Assembly: GCF_000687715.1 (NCBI RefSeq)
Contig: NZ_JHXD01000020.1
Location: forward strand, 1-64,000
Source: Xylanibacter ruminicola Ga6B6
GTDB taxonomy: Bacteria; Bacteroidota; Bacteroidia; Bacteroidales; Bacteroidaceae
Reading direction: 5' to 3'
DNA length: 64,000 bases
Shown here: piece after piece, positions 35,223-43,790 of the stretch
Layout: every line of letters starts with the position of its first letter
Position numbering within the stretch: position 1 is the first letter of the stretch
Notes under the pieces: generated by a model
What the model saw: only the letters and a program-made list of their open reading frames with translations
Told to the model about the DNA's origin: nothing
The model's database searches: none
Translations under genes and position numbers: made by a program

Positions 35223-36451
35223 GAAAGATATTTATTATCAGTGCGTTACTTTTATCATCTTTTGGCGCACAAGCACAGAACTACAATGATTATTTCGAGG
35301 ATAAAACCCTGCGTTTAGACTATACTTTTGCAGGCGATGCCACCCGTCAGCAAATCTATGTGGATGAGTTGGTTAGTCTGCCCCGCTGGTACGGTCGTAA
35401 GCAGCACCTGGCCGAGTTGCCACTCAAGGGAAACGGCCAGATTACCGTTCGTTCGCTCACCGATGGAATGGTGATTTATCGCCACTCGTTCTCAAGTTTG
35501 TTCCAGGAGTGGCTGGCTACTGCCGAAGCCAAGCGAACCCAGAAATCGTTCGAGAACGTATTCCTGGTGCCCTTCCCCAAAACGCCCGTCGAAATCAAGG
35601 TAGAGCTCTTTGATTATCACGATCGCGTCATCAGCCGTCTTACCCACCAGGTTGATCCTATGGATATTCTGATTCGTAAGGCTGGCGAGCGACAGATTAC
35701 GCCCCATGTAACCCTGCAGCAGGCTGTCGACACCACCCGTTGTATTCGTGTGGCTTTCGTGGCCGAAGGCTATCAGCAGCAGGAGATGGAAGTATTCCTG
35801 AACGATTGTCGTATCGCGATGGAATCGCTCTTTGAGCACGAGCCCTTTAAGCAGAACCAGCTGAAATTCAATATCGTAGCCGCTATGCCTGCGTCAGTCG
35901 AGAGCGGTACCAGCGAGCCCAATAAGGGCATTTGGAAGAATACCCCACTTGGCTCGCATTTCGACACCTTCTATAGCGAGCGTTACCTCACTACCCTGCA
36001 CCTGAAGAAGCTGCACGACGTGCTGGCAGGCATTCCTTACGAGCACATTATCGTATTGGTAAACACCGAGCGCTATGGTGGCGGTGGTATCTACAACTCT
36101 TACAACCTTACTTACGCTCACGGCAAACACTTCCGTCCCGTAGTGGTTCACGAGTTCGGTCATTCGTTCGGCGGTCTGGGTGATGAGTATCCTTATGGCG
36201 ACGAAGATCCTATGTATTTTGCAGATACTGAGCCTTGGGAGCCCAATTTGACAACAAAGCACGATTTCAACGGCAAATGGGAGAACCTGATCAAGGATAA
36301 AAAGGCCGGTTTTATCGAGGGCGGTGGTTACCTTACCAAGGGCGTTTGGCGCGGTTACGAGAACTGTCGCATGCGCACCAACGAGGAGCCCGAATTCTGC
36401 CTGGTTTGTCAGCAGGCCCTGCAACGTTTAATTGATTTTTATACTAAATGA
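35219..36451 (+). CDS. M64-family secreted metallopeptidase (IgA peptidase M64)
   Basis: 410 residues. Signal peptide ending AQAQ. N-terminal beta-rich peptidase M64 domain (about 20-160), then the catalytic domain with VVHEFGHSFGGLGDEYPYG, the HExxH zinc motif plus the family DEY. The cysteines near the C-terminus (YENCRMRTNEEPEFCLVC) are typical of the family. M64 includes an IgA-cleaving enzyme of Clostridium (Thomasclavelia) ramosum, but most Bacteroidales members have unknown substrates. Start and stop codons overlap both neighbours by four bases, so the three genes are translationally coupled. Confidence 0.9.
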   Translation: MRKIFIISALLLSSFGAQAQNYNDYFEDKTLRLDYTFAGDATRQQIYVDELVSLPRWYGRKQHLAELPLKGNGQITVRSLTDGMVIYRHSFSSLFQEWLATAEAKRTQKSFENVFLVPFPKTPVEIKVELFDYHDRVISRLTHQVDPMDILIRKAGERQITPHVTLQQAVDTTRCIRVAFVAEGYQQQEMEVFLNDCRIAMESLFEHEPFKQNQLKFNIVAAMPASVESGTSEPNKGIWKNTPLGSHFDTFYSERYLTTLHLKKLHDVLAGIPYEHIIVLVNTERYGGGGIYNSYNLTYAHGKHFRPVVVHEFGHSFGGLGDEYPYGDEDPMYFADTEPWEPNLTTKHDFNGKWENLIKDKKAGFIEGGGYLTKGVWRGYENCRMRTNEEPEFCLVCQQALQRLIDFYTK

Positions 36452-37254
36452 TTACTGAAATACATTCCTTACAACAGCCTGGTATTGAGGTATTTGGAAC
36501 GCTTACCGAAGCGCAGCTCCGCAACAAGCTTGATGCCGAACGCGGCTTGTTTATTGCCGAGAGTCCGAAAGTGATACGTGTTGCCCTGCAGGCTGGCTAT
36601 GAGCCCCAGGCGCTGCTCTGCGAGCGTAAGCATATTACAGGCGATGCTGCCGATATCATTGCCGCCTGTGGCGATATACCTATCTATACCGGCGAGCGCG
36701 AACTGCTGGCCCAACTCACCGGCTATACCCTCACCCGTGGCGTGCTTTGCGCCATGCGTCGTAAACCCGAACTCAGCGTTCAAGAGGTGCTAGGCAGCAT
36801 TCCCAGCGGTCAGAAGCATCGCATTGTGGTGATTGATGGCGTGGTTGATACCACCAATATCGGTGCCATCTTCCGTAGTGCTGCCGCTTTGGGTATCGAT
36901 GCCGTATTGCTCACCCGTAACAGCTGCGATCCGTTGAATCGCCGCGCTGTTCGTGTGTCGATGGGTTCTGTATTTTTAGTTCCCTGGACGTGGCTCGACT
37001 CTTACGACACCCTCCGCTCATTGGGCTACCAGACAGCCGCAATGGCACTAACCGATAAATCCATCTCGCTCGACGATCCTGTGCTGAAACAGCAGGAACG
37101 CCTGGCATTCATCATGGGAACCGAGGGCGACGGTCTGCCCCAGCAGACTATCACCAATGCCGATTTCACCGTGCGCATACCGATGTCACATCAAGTTGAT
37201 TCACTCAATGTGGCAGCGGCAGCGGCAGTGGCTTTCTGGGAACTCAGAAAGTAA
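36448..37254 (+). CDS. SpoU/TrmH-family RNA 2'-O-methyltransferase
   Basis: 268 residues. N-terminal substrate-binding domain (about 1-100) and a SPOUT knot domain with the three motifs: motif 1 DTTNIGAIFRSAAALGID, motif 2 FIMGTEGDGLPQ, motif 3 IPMSHQVDSLNVAAAAAVA. These predict ribose methylation of rRNA or tRNA (RlmB/TrmH-like); the exact target cannot be read off. Its ATG overlaps the M64 stop. It converges on mtgA with a four-base gap. Confidence 0.93.
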   Translation: MITEIHSLQQPGIEVFGTLTEAQLRNKLDAERGLFIAESPKVIRVALQAGYEPQALLCERKHITGDAADIIAACGDIPIYTGERELLAQLTGYTLTRGVLCAMRRKPELSVQEVLGSIPSGQKHRIVVIDGVVDTTNIGAIFRSAAALGIDAVLLTRNSCDPLNRRAVRVSMGSVFLVPWTWLDSYDTLRSLGYQTAAMALTDKSISLDDPVLKQQERLAFIMGTEGDGLPQQTITNADFTVRIPMSHQVDSLNVAAAAAVAFWELRK

Positions 37255-37258
37255 GTAC

Positions 37259-37945
37259 TTATTTATCAGATAGTTTATCTACGTATTTCATCTCGCGCAT
37301 AATCCTTGCCTGGCGCTTATACATATAGCCCGAAGGATTCTTGCTCGAGAATTTACGTGGATTAGGCAGTGTAGCTGCAATCAGGGCGCATTGTGCCTTT
37401 GTCAGGTTCAATGCATCGGTATTAAAGTGCTCCTCGGCAACGGCCTGTGCACCATAGATACCATCCCCCATCTCAATCGAGTTCAGATACACCTCCATAA
37501 TTCTCTCTTTACTCCACATCAGTTCGATGAGTGCTGTAAAATACACCTCGAACCCTTTACGCACCCACGAGCGTCCCGGCCAGAGGAACACATTCTTAGC
37601 CGTTTGCTGCGAGATGGTAGATGCACCAAGTTTACGTTTCTCGGGATGCTTGCTGTTACGTTTGGCAGCCTTCTCGATAGCCTGGAAGTCGAAGCCGTGA
37701 TGCTGCAGGAATTTGGCATCCTCGCTGGCCATCACCGCCATGGGCAACGATGGTGATATCTTATCCAGCGATACCCAGTGGTGTTTCAGCTTCAGGTCCT
37801 TACCCTCACTAATCTGCTGCGAACAGCGTATAAACATCAGCGGCGTAAAGTAAACCGGCAAGAAACGTAGTGCCATAACAGCAAGAATAGTGGAGGCAAA
37901 GAATACCACCACTATCCATTTTATTGCTTTCTTAATAATTTTCAC
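37259..37945 (-). CDS. mtgA: monofunctional biosynthetic peptidoglycan transglycosylase
   Basis: 228 residues: one N-terminal membrane anchor (about 10-30) and a GT51 domain with [12 protein letters not shown] (catalytic Glu), [21 protein letters not shown], and [20 protein letters not shown] (second Glu). It polymerises lipid II into glycan strands at the periplasmic face. Its ATG overlaps the OmpA-like gene stop by four bases, so the two are coupled: a cell-wall polymerase and a peptidoglycan-binding lipoprotein. Confidence 0.95.
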   Translation of the reverse strand: MKIIKKAIKWIVVVFFASTILAVMALRFLPVYFTPLMFIRCSQQISEGKDLKLKHHWVSLDKISPSLPMAVMASEDAKFLQHHGFDFQAIEKAAKRNSKHPEKRKLGASTISQQTAKNVFLWPGRSWVRKGFEVYFTALIELMWSKERIMEVYLNSIEMGDGIYGAQAVAEEHFNTDALNLTKAQCALIAATLPNPRKFSSKNPSGYMYKRQARIMREMKYVDKLSDK

Positions 37946-38622
37946 TTGCTTGCCTCAGCGTTAGCATCCTTAATCATCTGCTCCGAAGCGTACATGTAAA
38001 CCTCAACGCGACGGTTCTGCTTGCGGCCCTCGGCTGTGCTGTTGTCAGCAACTGGGTTGGTAGAACCCTGACCGTCAACCGACTTGATCTGTGAAGCAGG
38101 AACACCCAGCGACTTCAGATAGTTTGATACGCTCTTAGCACGGTTAACCGACAGAGGATTGTTGATAGCATCGCTACCAGTGTTATCGGTGTGACCGTAG
38201 ATAGCTACGTCGCAAGCACTGTTATTCTTCAGTACGGTAGCAAACTGCTGCAGCGAGCTCTTTGACGAGGCATTCAGGTCGGCCTTGTTAGTAGCAAACA
38301 GAATACCAGAATCAAATGTTACCTTAACAGCCTCCAGTCCGTTAGCGTCGGTGATAGTCTCAACCTGAGCGTTCTTAACGGCCTCAGCCTCCTTCTTAGC
38401 CTTGTCCATCTTCTTTCCGATGATTGCACCAGTACCAGCACCAACAGCACCACCGATAGCGGCACCAACAGCTGTGTTACCAGCAATCTTACCAATAATA
38501 GCACCCAGGGCAGCACCGCCACCAGCACCAATCATTGTACCCTTAGCTGTGTTACTCATGTTACATCCAGCTAGCACCATCGAAGCGCACAGTGCTACGG
38601 CGATTGATTTCATACTTTTCAT
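37942..38622 (-). CDS. OmpA-family lipoprotein with glycine-zipper segment
   Basis: 226 residues. Lipobox VLAGC (Cys about 19), then a glycine-zipper helix pair ([30 protein letters not shown], about 32-72), a short coiled linker ([14 protein letters not shown]), and a C-terminal OmpA-like domain with [23 protein letters not shown] and [10 protein letters not shown], which bind peptidoglycan. It should tether the outer membrane to the cell wall, much like YiaD. An alternative start is at the fourth codon. Upstream promoter -7 box TATCTTTG (38670-38677, minus). Confidence 0.92.
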   Translation of the reverse strand: MKSMKSIAVALCASMVLAGCNMSNTAKGTMIGAGGGAALGAIIGKIAGNTAVGAAIGGAVGAGTGAIIGKKMDKAKKEAEAVKNAQVETITDANGLEAVKVTFDSGILFATNKADLNASSKSSLQQFATVLKNNSACDVAIYGHTDNTGSDAINNPLSVNRAKSVSNYLKSLGVPASQIKSVDGQGSTNPVADNSTAEGRKQNRRVEVYMYASEQMIKDANAEASK

Positions 38623-38669
38623 ACTCGTTCTAAATTTGTTAATTAATCGTTTACTATTGTTTCTGCCTG

Positions 38670-38749
38670 CAAAGATAGTACATTTTTTCTTAGCAAATAC
38701 AAATAAATCGATTTTTTAGCAATAATAAGCACTCTTTTTTGTAATTTTG
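38670..38749. promoter_or_regulatory. divergent promoters of OmpA-like and Y-polymerase genes
   Basis: Minus strand TATCTTTG (38670-38677), with CAAA at 38700 as a -33 box at 22-base spacing. Plus strand TAATTTTG (38742-38749) is the probable -7 box for the polymerase. No LexA-like palindrome was evident by eye. Confidence 0.6.
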
Positions 38750-38775
38750 TGCCGCAAAAGCATTTCCAGTAAGAC

Positions 38776-40197
38776 ATGCAGGATACACAGCGTACATACG
38801 TTGCCATCGACCTGAAGAGCTTTTATGCTTCAGTAGAGTGTGTGGACAGAGGGCTCGACCCGCTGACCACCAACCTGGTTGTGGCCGATGCCAGCCGAAC
38901 CGAGAAAACCATCTGTCTGGCTGTGTCGCCAAGCCTGAAAGCCTATGGCATAGGTGGACGTGCCCGACTGTTCGAGGTGTACCAGAAAGCGCGCGGCGTG
39001 GATTTCATCATTGCCACACCCCGCATGGCCCATTATATCGAGGTAAGCAGCAAGGTGTATAGCGTATATCTTAAGTACGTAGCGCCCGAAGATATCCACG
39101 TATATAGCATCGACGAGGTGTTTATGGATGTAACCGCCTATCTCGGCACTTATAAGATGAGCGCCCACGAGCTGGCCATGACCATGATACGCGACGTGCT
39201 CAAACAAACCGGCATCACCGCTACGGCAGGTATCGGCACCAACATGTATCTCTGTAAGGTAGCGATGGATATCATGGCTAAGAAGATGCCTGCGGATAAG
39301 GATGGCGTGCGAATTGCCGAACTCGACGAGATGACCTACCGACGCGAGCTCTGGGACTATACCCCCATCACCAAGTTCTGGCGCGTGGGCAAAGGTATTG
39401 CCAGCAGGTTAGCCATGTATGGTATCGACACCATGGGTAAGTTGGCCCGCTTGTCGCTGCAGAACGAGGAGCTGCTGTATCAGATGTTTGGTGTAAATGC
39501 CGAACTGCTCATCGATCATGCCTGGGGCTGGGAGCCGTGTACCATCGCCGATGTAAAAGCCTATCGCCCAGAGTCTAACTCCTTCAGTAGCGGACAAGTG
39601 CTGCAGGAGCCTTACAACTTCCAGAAAGCCCTGGTGGTGATTAAGGAAATGGCCGAGGGGATGGCCCTTAATCTGGTGTCGAAACGCATGGTGACCGACC
39701 AGCTGGTGCTCACCGTGGGTTATGATGCCGAAAGCCTCACCCGTCCCGAGATACGCGAAAAATATCACGGCGAGATTACCACCAACTACTATGGCAAGGC
39801 CGTTCCCAAGCATGCGCATGGTTCATCCAACTTCGATGCGCCCACATCCTCGTCGAGTCTGATGATGACAGCCGCTGCCGAACTCTTCCAGCATTTGGTA
39901 AATCCCGATCTACTCATCCGTCGGTTAAACATCACCGTCAATCATGTGCTACCCGAGGCTGTAGTAGCAGCCAAACCTGCAGAGCCACAGCAGTTGGATC
40001 TGTTTACCGACTACGAGGCTTTGGAAAAGCAGAAGCAGGAAGAGCAGGCCCGATTGGAAAAAGAGCGCCGCATGCAGGAGGTACAGCTTAAAATCAAACA
40101 GCGCTTTGGAAAGAATGCCATCCTTCGTGGACTAAACTTCTCCGAGGGAGCCACCGCCAAAGAGCGTAACAATCAGATAGGAGGACATAATGCATGA
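38776..40197 (+). CDS. Y-family DNA polymerase (UvrX/UmuC-like)
   Basis: 473 residues. The catalytic palm has TYVAIDLKSFYASVEC (first metal-binding Asp) and YSIDEVFMDVT (SIDE motif), followed by the helix-hairpin-helix region (WRVGKGIASRLAMYGI) and the little-finger domain. The C-terminal 60 residues are a charged coiled segment (EALEKQKQEEQARLEKERRM). This is the UvrX/YqjW-like branch often paired with YolD-like proteins in Firmicutes and their mobile elements rather than classical DinB. Translesion synthesis is the expected role. Its stop overlaps the next start (ATGA). Confidence 0.9.
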   Translation: MQDTQRTYVAIDLKSFYASVECVDRGLDPLTTNLVVADASRTEKTICLAVSPSLKAYGIGGRARLFEVYQKARGVDFIIATPRMAHYIEVSSKVYSVYLKYVAPEDIHVYSIDEVFMDVTAYLGTYKMSAHELAMTMIRDVLKQTGITATAGIGTNMYLCKVAMDIMAKKMPADKDGVRIAELDEMTYRRELWDYTPITKFWRVGKGIASRLAMYGIDTMGKLARLSLQNEELLYQMFGVNAELLIDHAWGWEPCTIADVKAYRPESNSFSSGQVLQEPYNFQKALVVIKEMAEGMALNLVSKRMVTDQLVLTVGYDAESLTRPEIREKYHGEITTNYYGKAVPKHAHGSSNFDAPTSSSSLMMTAAAELFQHLVNPDLLIRRLNITVNHVLPEAVVAAKPAEPQQLDLFTDYEALEKQKQEEQARLEKERRMQEVQLKIKQRFGKNAILRGLNFSEGATAKERNNQIGGHNA

Positions 40198-40379
40198 GTA
40201 ACTACGACGATATCATCCACCTGCCACATCACGTGTCAAAGCGCCATCCAAAGATGTCGATGTGGAGCCGTGCCGCCCAGTTTGCCCCCTTCGCCGCCCT
40301 GACCGGCTACGAAGAGTCTATCAAAGAATCTGCCCTCGAAAACGAGAAACAGTTTACTCAGCAGCCGCCTGAAGACTGA
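40194..40379 (+). CDS. YolD-like small protein
   Basis: 61 residues. The core MSMWSRAAQFAPFAALTGYEESI is the YolD-like signature (aromatic/AAQFAPFAALTGY). YolD-type proteins are encoded just downstream of UvrX/YqjW-type Y-family polymerases and are thought to help or control them; the four-base overlap with the polymerase fits. The 3' end overlaps the opposing Ntn-hydrolase gene by 26 bases. Confidence 0.85.
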   Translation: MSNYDDIIHLPHHVSKRHPKMSMWSRAAQFAPFAALTGYEESIKESALENEKQFTQQPPED

Positions 40380-41421
40380 AGCTGAAGGGCTTGTTGAAGT
40401 GGCGGCGCGAATAATAGGTAACTGATGGATGCTTCAGGTCCATCACCATCGTCCAGGCAGTGCCCAGAAACCCGTCGCGATGCTGTTGCGATACCGAAGC
40501 AATCGTGTTAGTCAGCTGTTCCATATTCATCACACCGTTATTTTCGGCATATCGCTCGCATAGCATGTCGTAACGCTTATCGCCAGGCTCCAAACCCGCG
40601 TTCAGCTTCTGCTCGCACAGATAGTGATTAGCCACAGCAGGCGATTCTACCACTACAATCTTATTGTCAACATACTCCACTACTACCCTTTTGCCCGTTG
40701 CATCGGCCATCGCATAGTGGTGGGCCGAACCAATGTCGGAATGCATATCAATCCCCTGCAGCAGTTTCAACGCCTCGTCAACAGTAGCTGCATTTTTCAG
40801 CATATAGGGTATGGCGGCAGTGGTGGTCAGGTCGGGTTTTCCGGTATTCTGGTGCGTCTGTACGGTGTCGCCAGCCATCAGGTCGGCAATCGCCAGTCCC
40901 TTCTCGTTAATGCCGTCCAGCGCCACAAACAGGCCTGTAAGCGCCATATACTGATTCTGAAATCCCTCGGGCTTGTAATCCTGTCCGAAGTTATAGAACT
41001 CCACGTTGAAGGTGGTGATTGTTTCGTAGCCTTTGTCGGGGATGCAATGCAGTACCACGCCAATGGCCGACGGGAAATCGAAGTTGCGCCCCATCAGAAT
41101 GTCGCCCTCAGGCGTGTTAACCGTTAGTGCCGAGCATCCGTACGCCTGCTTTGAGGTGTTGATTGCGGGCTTGTAATGACCCTTCGACAGGAATTCGATG
41201 GCATATTCGGCCAACTGGTCGGCTTTTGCTATGCCGCCCTTCGCCATCAGTCCGTCAAACCCATCGTCGCCCTTGTACTCCATATAATACAGACCGTCGT
41301 CGAGTTTCACGCACGAATTGGCACCATGAACCAGCGCACCAAACTCCATCCACACGGCAACAACCAATAGTACTAGCAATCCCAGAATGCTAAACAGCAC
41401 GATTTTTAATGCTTTCTTCAT
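40354..41421 (-). CDS. C45/choloylglycine hydrolase-like Ntn hydrolase, membrane anchored
   Basis: 355 residues with an N-terminal hydrophobic anchor (about 7-25). The Ntn-hydrolase core starts at YGCSALTVNTPEGD (predicted nucleophile Cys96, exposed by self-cleavage) followed by ILMGRNFDFP, the GRNxD motif common to linear amide C-N hydrolases (acyl-CoA:6-APA acyltransferase, penicillin V acylase and bile salt hydrolase). The leader before the Cys is longer than in cytoplasmic bile salt hydrolases, so processing would remove the anchor. Substrate not predictable; bile salt or N-acyl amide hydrolysis are options. Confidence 0.83.
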   Translation of the reverse strand: MKKALKIVLFSILGLLVLLVVAVWMEFGALVHGANSCVKLDDGLYYMEYKGDDGFDGLMAKGGIAKADQLAEYAIEFLSKGHYKPAINTSKQAYGCSALTVNTPEGDILMGRNFDFPSAIGVVLHCIPDKGYETITTFNVEFYNFGQDYKPEGFQNQYMALTGLFVALDGINEKGLAIADLMAGDTVQTHQNTGKPDLTTTAAIPYMLKNAATVDEALKLLQGIDMHSDIGSAHHYAMADATGKRVVVEYVDNKIVVVESPAVANHYLCEQKLNAGLEPGDKRYDMLCERYAENNGVMNMEQLTNTIASVSQQHRDGFLGTAWTMVMDLKHPSVTYYSRRHFNKPFSFSLQAAAE

Positions 41422-41562
41422 CAGTTTATAATTTTAATTAGTATTCAAATTTATGTTTGATGCGGCAAAGATACAAAAAAGTATCTTCTTATTTGCATTT
41501 TTCCGAAGAAATTCTTAATTTTACACCCTAAATCTATAATTTGCGAAGAATTAAATATTACT

Positions 41563-42027
41563 ATGATGAAAGAAATGATTAGAAAACAAGTTTGGTTGCT
41601 GACTTTTATGTTAGCTTTTGGCTGTAGCCCAGTAGTGTTGTCTGCTTGTTCAAATGAAGATAGGCCAGCGGCACATGACAATGTTTCTGCCATATCAGAT
41701 AAGGTATGGGAGTTTGCAAAATCACACCCCGATGGGTTTACTTTACACATTACAACGATGACCGAACCTACAGAAGGCATAGCGGTAAGTTATGCTGCCA
41801 CACAGAACAGTCATTCGCGCGATCAACTTGGTAAGGTGGTAAGGCATGCGCTTAAGCACGACTGTTATGTAGGTGGTTGGTTGAATACAGATAACGGACT
41901 TTACTATTTCGATAGCACGCGACTGTTTCCAGAGGATCAGCTTGACGAAGCACTCAAGTTTGGTAGAGAAAACGGCCAGTATAGCGTATTTATCCTATCT
42001 TCAGGTGTTGAAGTACCTGTAGAATAA
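41563..42027 (+). CDS. small lipoprotein of unknown family
   Basis: 154 residues. Signal peptide and lipobox LSACS (Cys about 29). The mature part is compact alpha/beta: DKVWEFAKSHPDGFTLHITT, GIAVSYAATQNSHS, GGWLNTDNGLYYFDSTRLF, then GQYSVFILSSG. I do not recognise the family. Its base composition is more AT-rich than neighbouring genes, as is its leader, which may mean later acquisition. The APH-like kinase gene begins 20 bases after its stop, so the pair may be cotranscribed. Confidence 0.75.
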   Translation: MMKEMIRKQVWLLTFMLAFGCSPVVLSACSNEDRPAAHDNVSAISDKVWEFAKSHPDGFTLHITTMTEPTEGIAVSYAATQNSHSRDQLGKVVRHALKHDCYVGGWLNTDNGLYYFDSTRLFPEDQLDEALKFGRENGQYSVFILSSGVEVPVE

Positions 42028-42047
42028 CCCGATACAAATATAAATAT

Positions 42048-42899
42048 ATGCTTATGAACGAAGAAATACAGCGAATTAATTTAGACGATTATATCCAGAC
42101 TGGAGAGGGCGGTACTGCTCTTACTTACACCCATAAGGATGGCCTTTCGCTGGCTAAGCTTTATAATCCTGGATTCAAAGCCGACAGAGCCAAAGCCGAG
42201 TTTCTTACTGCCCGCGCCGTGTTCGAGTTAGGCATCCCGTCGCCTGAACCCTTCCGATTGATTACCGATGGCGAACGGAGCGGCGCCGAGTACGAACTTA
42301 TCAAAAACAAACGCTCATATACCCGTATCATTTCTCAGGAACCAGAACGATTAGAGGAGATATCTCTCAAATTTGCACATATGGCTAAGCAGCTGCATGC
42401 CAAGCAGGCCGACACCACGCGCCTTCAGTCCTTTAAGCAGAGAATCGCCAGCTTCTATCACGAAAAGAATATGGTACCCGAGGATTACAAGCAGCGAGTA
42501 TTGCAGTTCCTGGAAACCGTACCCGACACCCCACGCTGCCTGCATGGCGATCTGCATATCGGCAACATCATTACCGACGGCCAGCGCGACCTTTGGATTG
42601 ATTTAGGAGAATTTGCTTACGGTGTACCCGAGTGGGACTTAGCGCTTCTCTGGACCATGTGTCACAATATGCCTGGCGATCGTGTTGAACACATATTTCA
42701 TATTACGCACGAAACGATGGCGGCCCACTGGGATATCTTCTTCCCTGCCTATCTCGGCACTACCGATCCCCAAGCCGTCAACGACGCCACCCAGCGCCTT
42801 CTACCCTACTACGCTGCCAAAGTGCCCTACACATTCGACATGGTATTCAATCGCCCCATGCCCGATGCCGCTTTGCAGGATATTGTAAAATTTTTGTGA
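42048..42899 (+). CDS. APH-fold kinase (TIGR02172-like)
   Basis: 283 residues. Aminoglycoside phosphotransferase/choline kinase fold with catalytic loop RCLHGDLHIGNIIT (Brenner motif HGDLHxGN) and metal-binding LWIDLGEFAYG. It resembles the TIGR02172 family first listed from Fibrobacter. These kinases are not resistance enzymes by default; the substrate is unknown. ATG at 42048 or 42054. A long palindrome begins 32 bases after its stop. Confidence 0.82.
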   Translation: MLMNEEIQRINLDDYIQTGEGGTALTYTHKDGLSLAKLYNPGFKADRAKAEFLTARAVFELGIPSPEPFRLITDGERSGAEYELIKNKRSYTRIISQEPERLEEISLKFAHMAKQLHAKQADTTRLQSFKQRIASFYHEKNMVPEDYKQRVLQFLETVPDTPRCLHGDLHIGNIITDGQRDLWIDLGEFAYGVPEWDLALLWTMCHNMPGDRVEHIFHITHETMAAHWDIFFPAYLGTTDPQAVNDATQRLLPYYAAKVPYTFDMVFNRPMPDAALQDIVKFL

Positions 42900-43214
42900 T
42901 ATAATCAGCTATTAAGATAGTTTCTATCTCTCGTTCAGATCGTCTTTACGAGTTGTTCAGATAATCTCCATACCCCTATAGGGATTATCTGAACAACTTG
43001 TTCGTGACGTCTGAACAAACAATAAAGCCTATCTCCATGACGTTTTTGAAATCTAACTGGTTTTCAATTGCAAAGTACTTAGGCTGCAATATTTCTTTAG
43101 TTACTTTGCAATTGAATTAAAGAAAAGAGTTCTATTTTCTTGTAGATATCAACAATTATTTTTATCTTTGCCACAAGATAATCTAAAACATTCTAACAAA
43201 TCTAAGACAATAAC
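42900..43214. other. 315-base intergenic region
   Basis: Holds the palindrome (42931-43020), an AT-rich stretch with TGCAATTG-type words near 43070-43120, and a good promoter (TTG 43140-43142, 20 bases, TATCTTTG 43163-43170) for the decayed gene at 43215. No intact gene. Confidence 0.65.
42931..43020. repeat. long nested palindrome with four TTCAGA arms
   Basis: A perfect 15-base inverted repeat, GTTGTTCAGATAATC (42952-42966) with GATTATCTGAACAAC (42983-42997), encloses a 16-base centre that itself contains the palindrome CCCTATAGGG (42974-42983). The arms extend imperfectly outwards, TCGTTCAGATCGTC (42931-42944) against GACGTCTGAACAAAC (43006-43020), so GTTCAGA appears twice on each strand. 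The whole 90-base stretch could fold as a cruciform. It has no T-tract and is not an obvious terminator. Candidates are a MITE-like or REP-like element, or a binding site for a dimeric protein. Confidence 0.75.
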
Positions 43215-43711
43215 ATGAATATAAGCAAATTTCGTAACAGTTATCTGATAGACAAGACGTACCGGCTGACGCTGGTGAGTGTGTCGCTGCCTATCGTAAA
43301 CGCAGTAAGTGCGCTAACGATGATATGTGAACGTGGCGCTGCTGTGTTGGCTGCTGGGCAACGCGCTGGCACTAAAGGTGGCAGTGCCGCAGCTGTTCCT
43401 GTGGTGTTTCGGACTGCAAGGCAGCATTGATATCGCCCTGGCCCGTAGGGTGTTTACATGCTTTGAAGATGTACGATACCATCCATGCACTCTTCGACAA
43501 TGCTGTGGAGCGCAGAAGCAGTGAGCTAAAATATCTGGACATCTCGCTTATTGAGTTGGACGACGGTTTCCAGATGACCATCAAGGACTGCGGACGACCT
43601 TACGACCCGGTGGCCAACGGTATGGATGCGGCATCGTTCGGGGCCCGATCGGCCACCTATCGCTATATGTTTACGATGAATGTAACAACGATAGTATGGG
43701 ATAAAATATAA
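43215..43711 (+). pseudogene. decayed membrane protein-ATPase gene
   Basis: Three frames carry successive pieces. Frame 1 (from 43215) reads MNISKFRNSYLIDKTYRLTL and a hydrophobic helix. Near 43327 the hydrophobic reading moves to a second frame (LLCWLLGNALALKVAVPQL). From about 43460 a third frame gives DNAVERRSSELKYLDISLI and TIKDCGRPYDP, which look like the N box and G1 box of a HATPase_c_2 (RsbW/anti-sigma-like) domain, ending TMNVTTIVW. The original was probably a multi-helix transporter-like protein with a C-terminal ATPase, now about one third its size through deletion and two frameshifts. Its promoter is intact. Confidence 0.65.
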
Positions 43712-43729
43712 AAATAAAACCTATTTTAT

Positions 43730-43760
43730 TTTGTATTTCGCTCGATTTTCAGTACCTTTG
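43730..43760 (+). promoter_or_regulatory. proS promoter
   Basis: TTTG (43730-43733), 19 bases, TACCTTTG (43753-43760); 30-base leader. Confidence 0.82.
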
Positions 43761-43790
43761 CAGGCAAAATAGAAATCATAGAAGAAAAAT

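Noticed and set aside
40354..41421. Ntn hydrolase called a bile salt hydrolase outright
   Set aside because: The Cys/GRNFD motif fits several hydrolases and the anchor and long leader differ from classical bile salt hydrolases.
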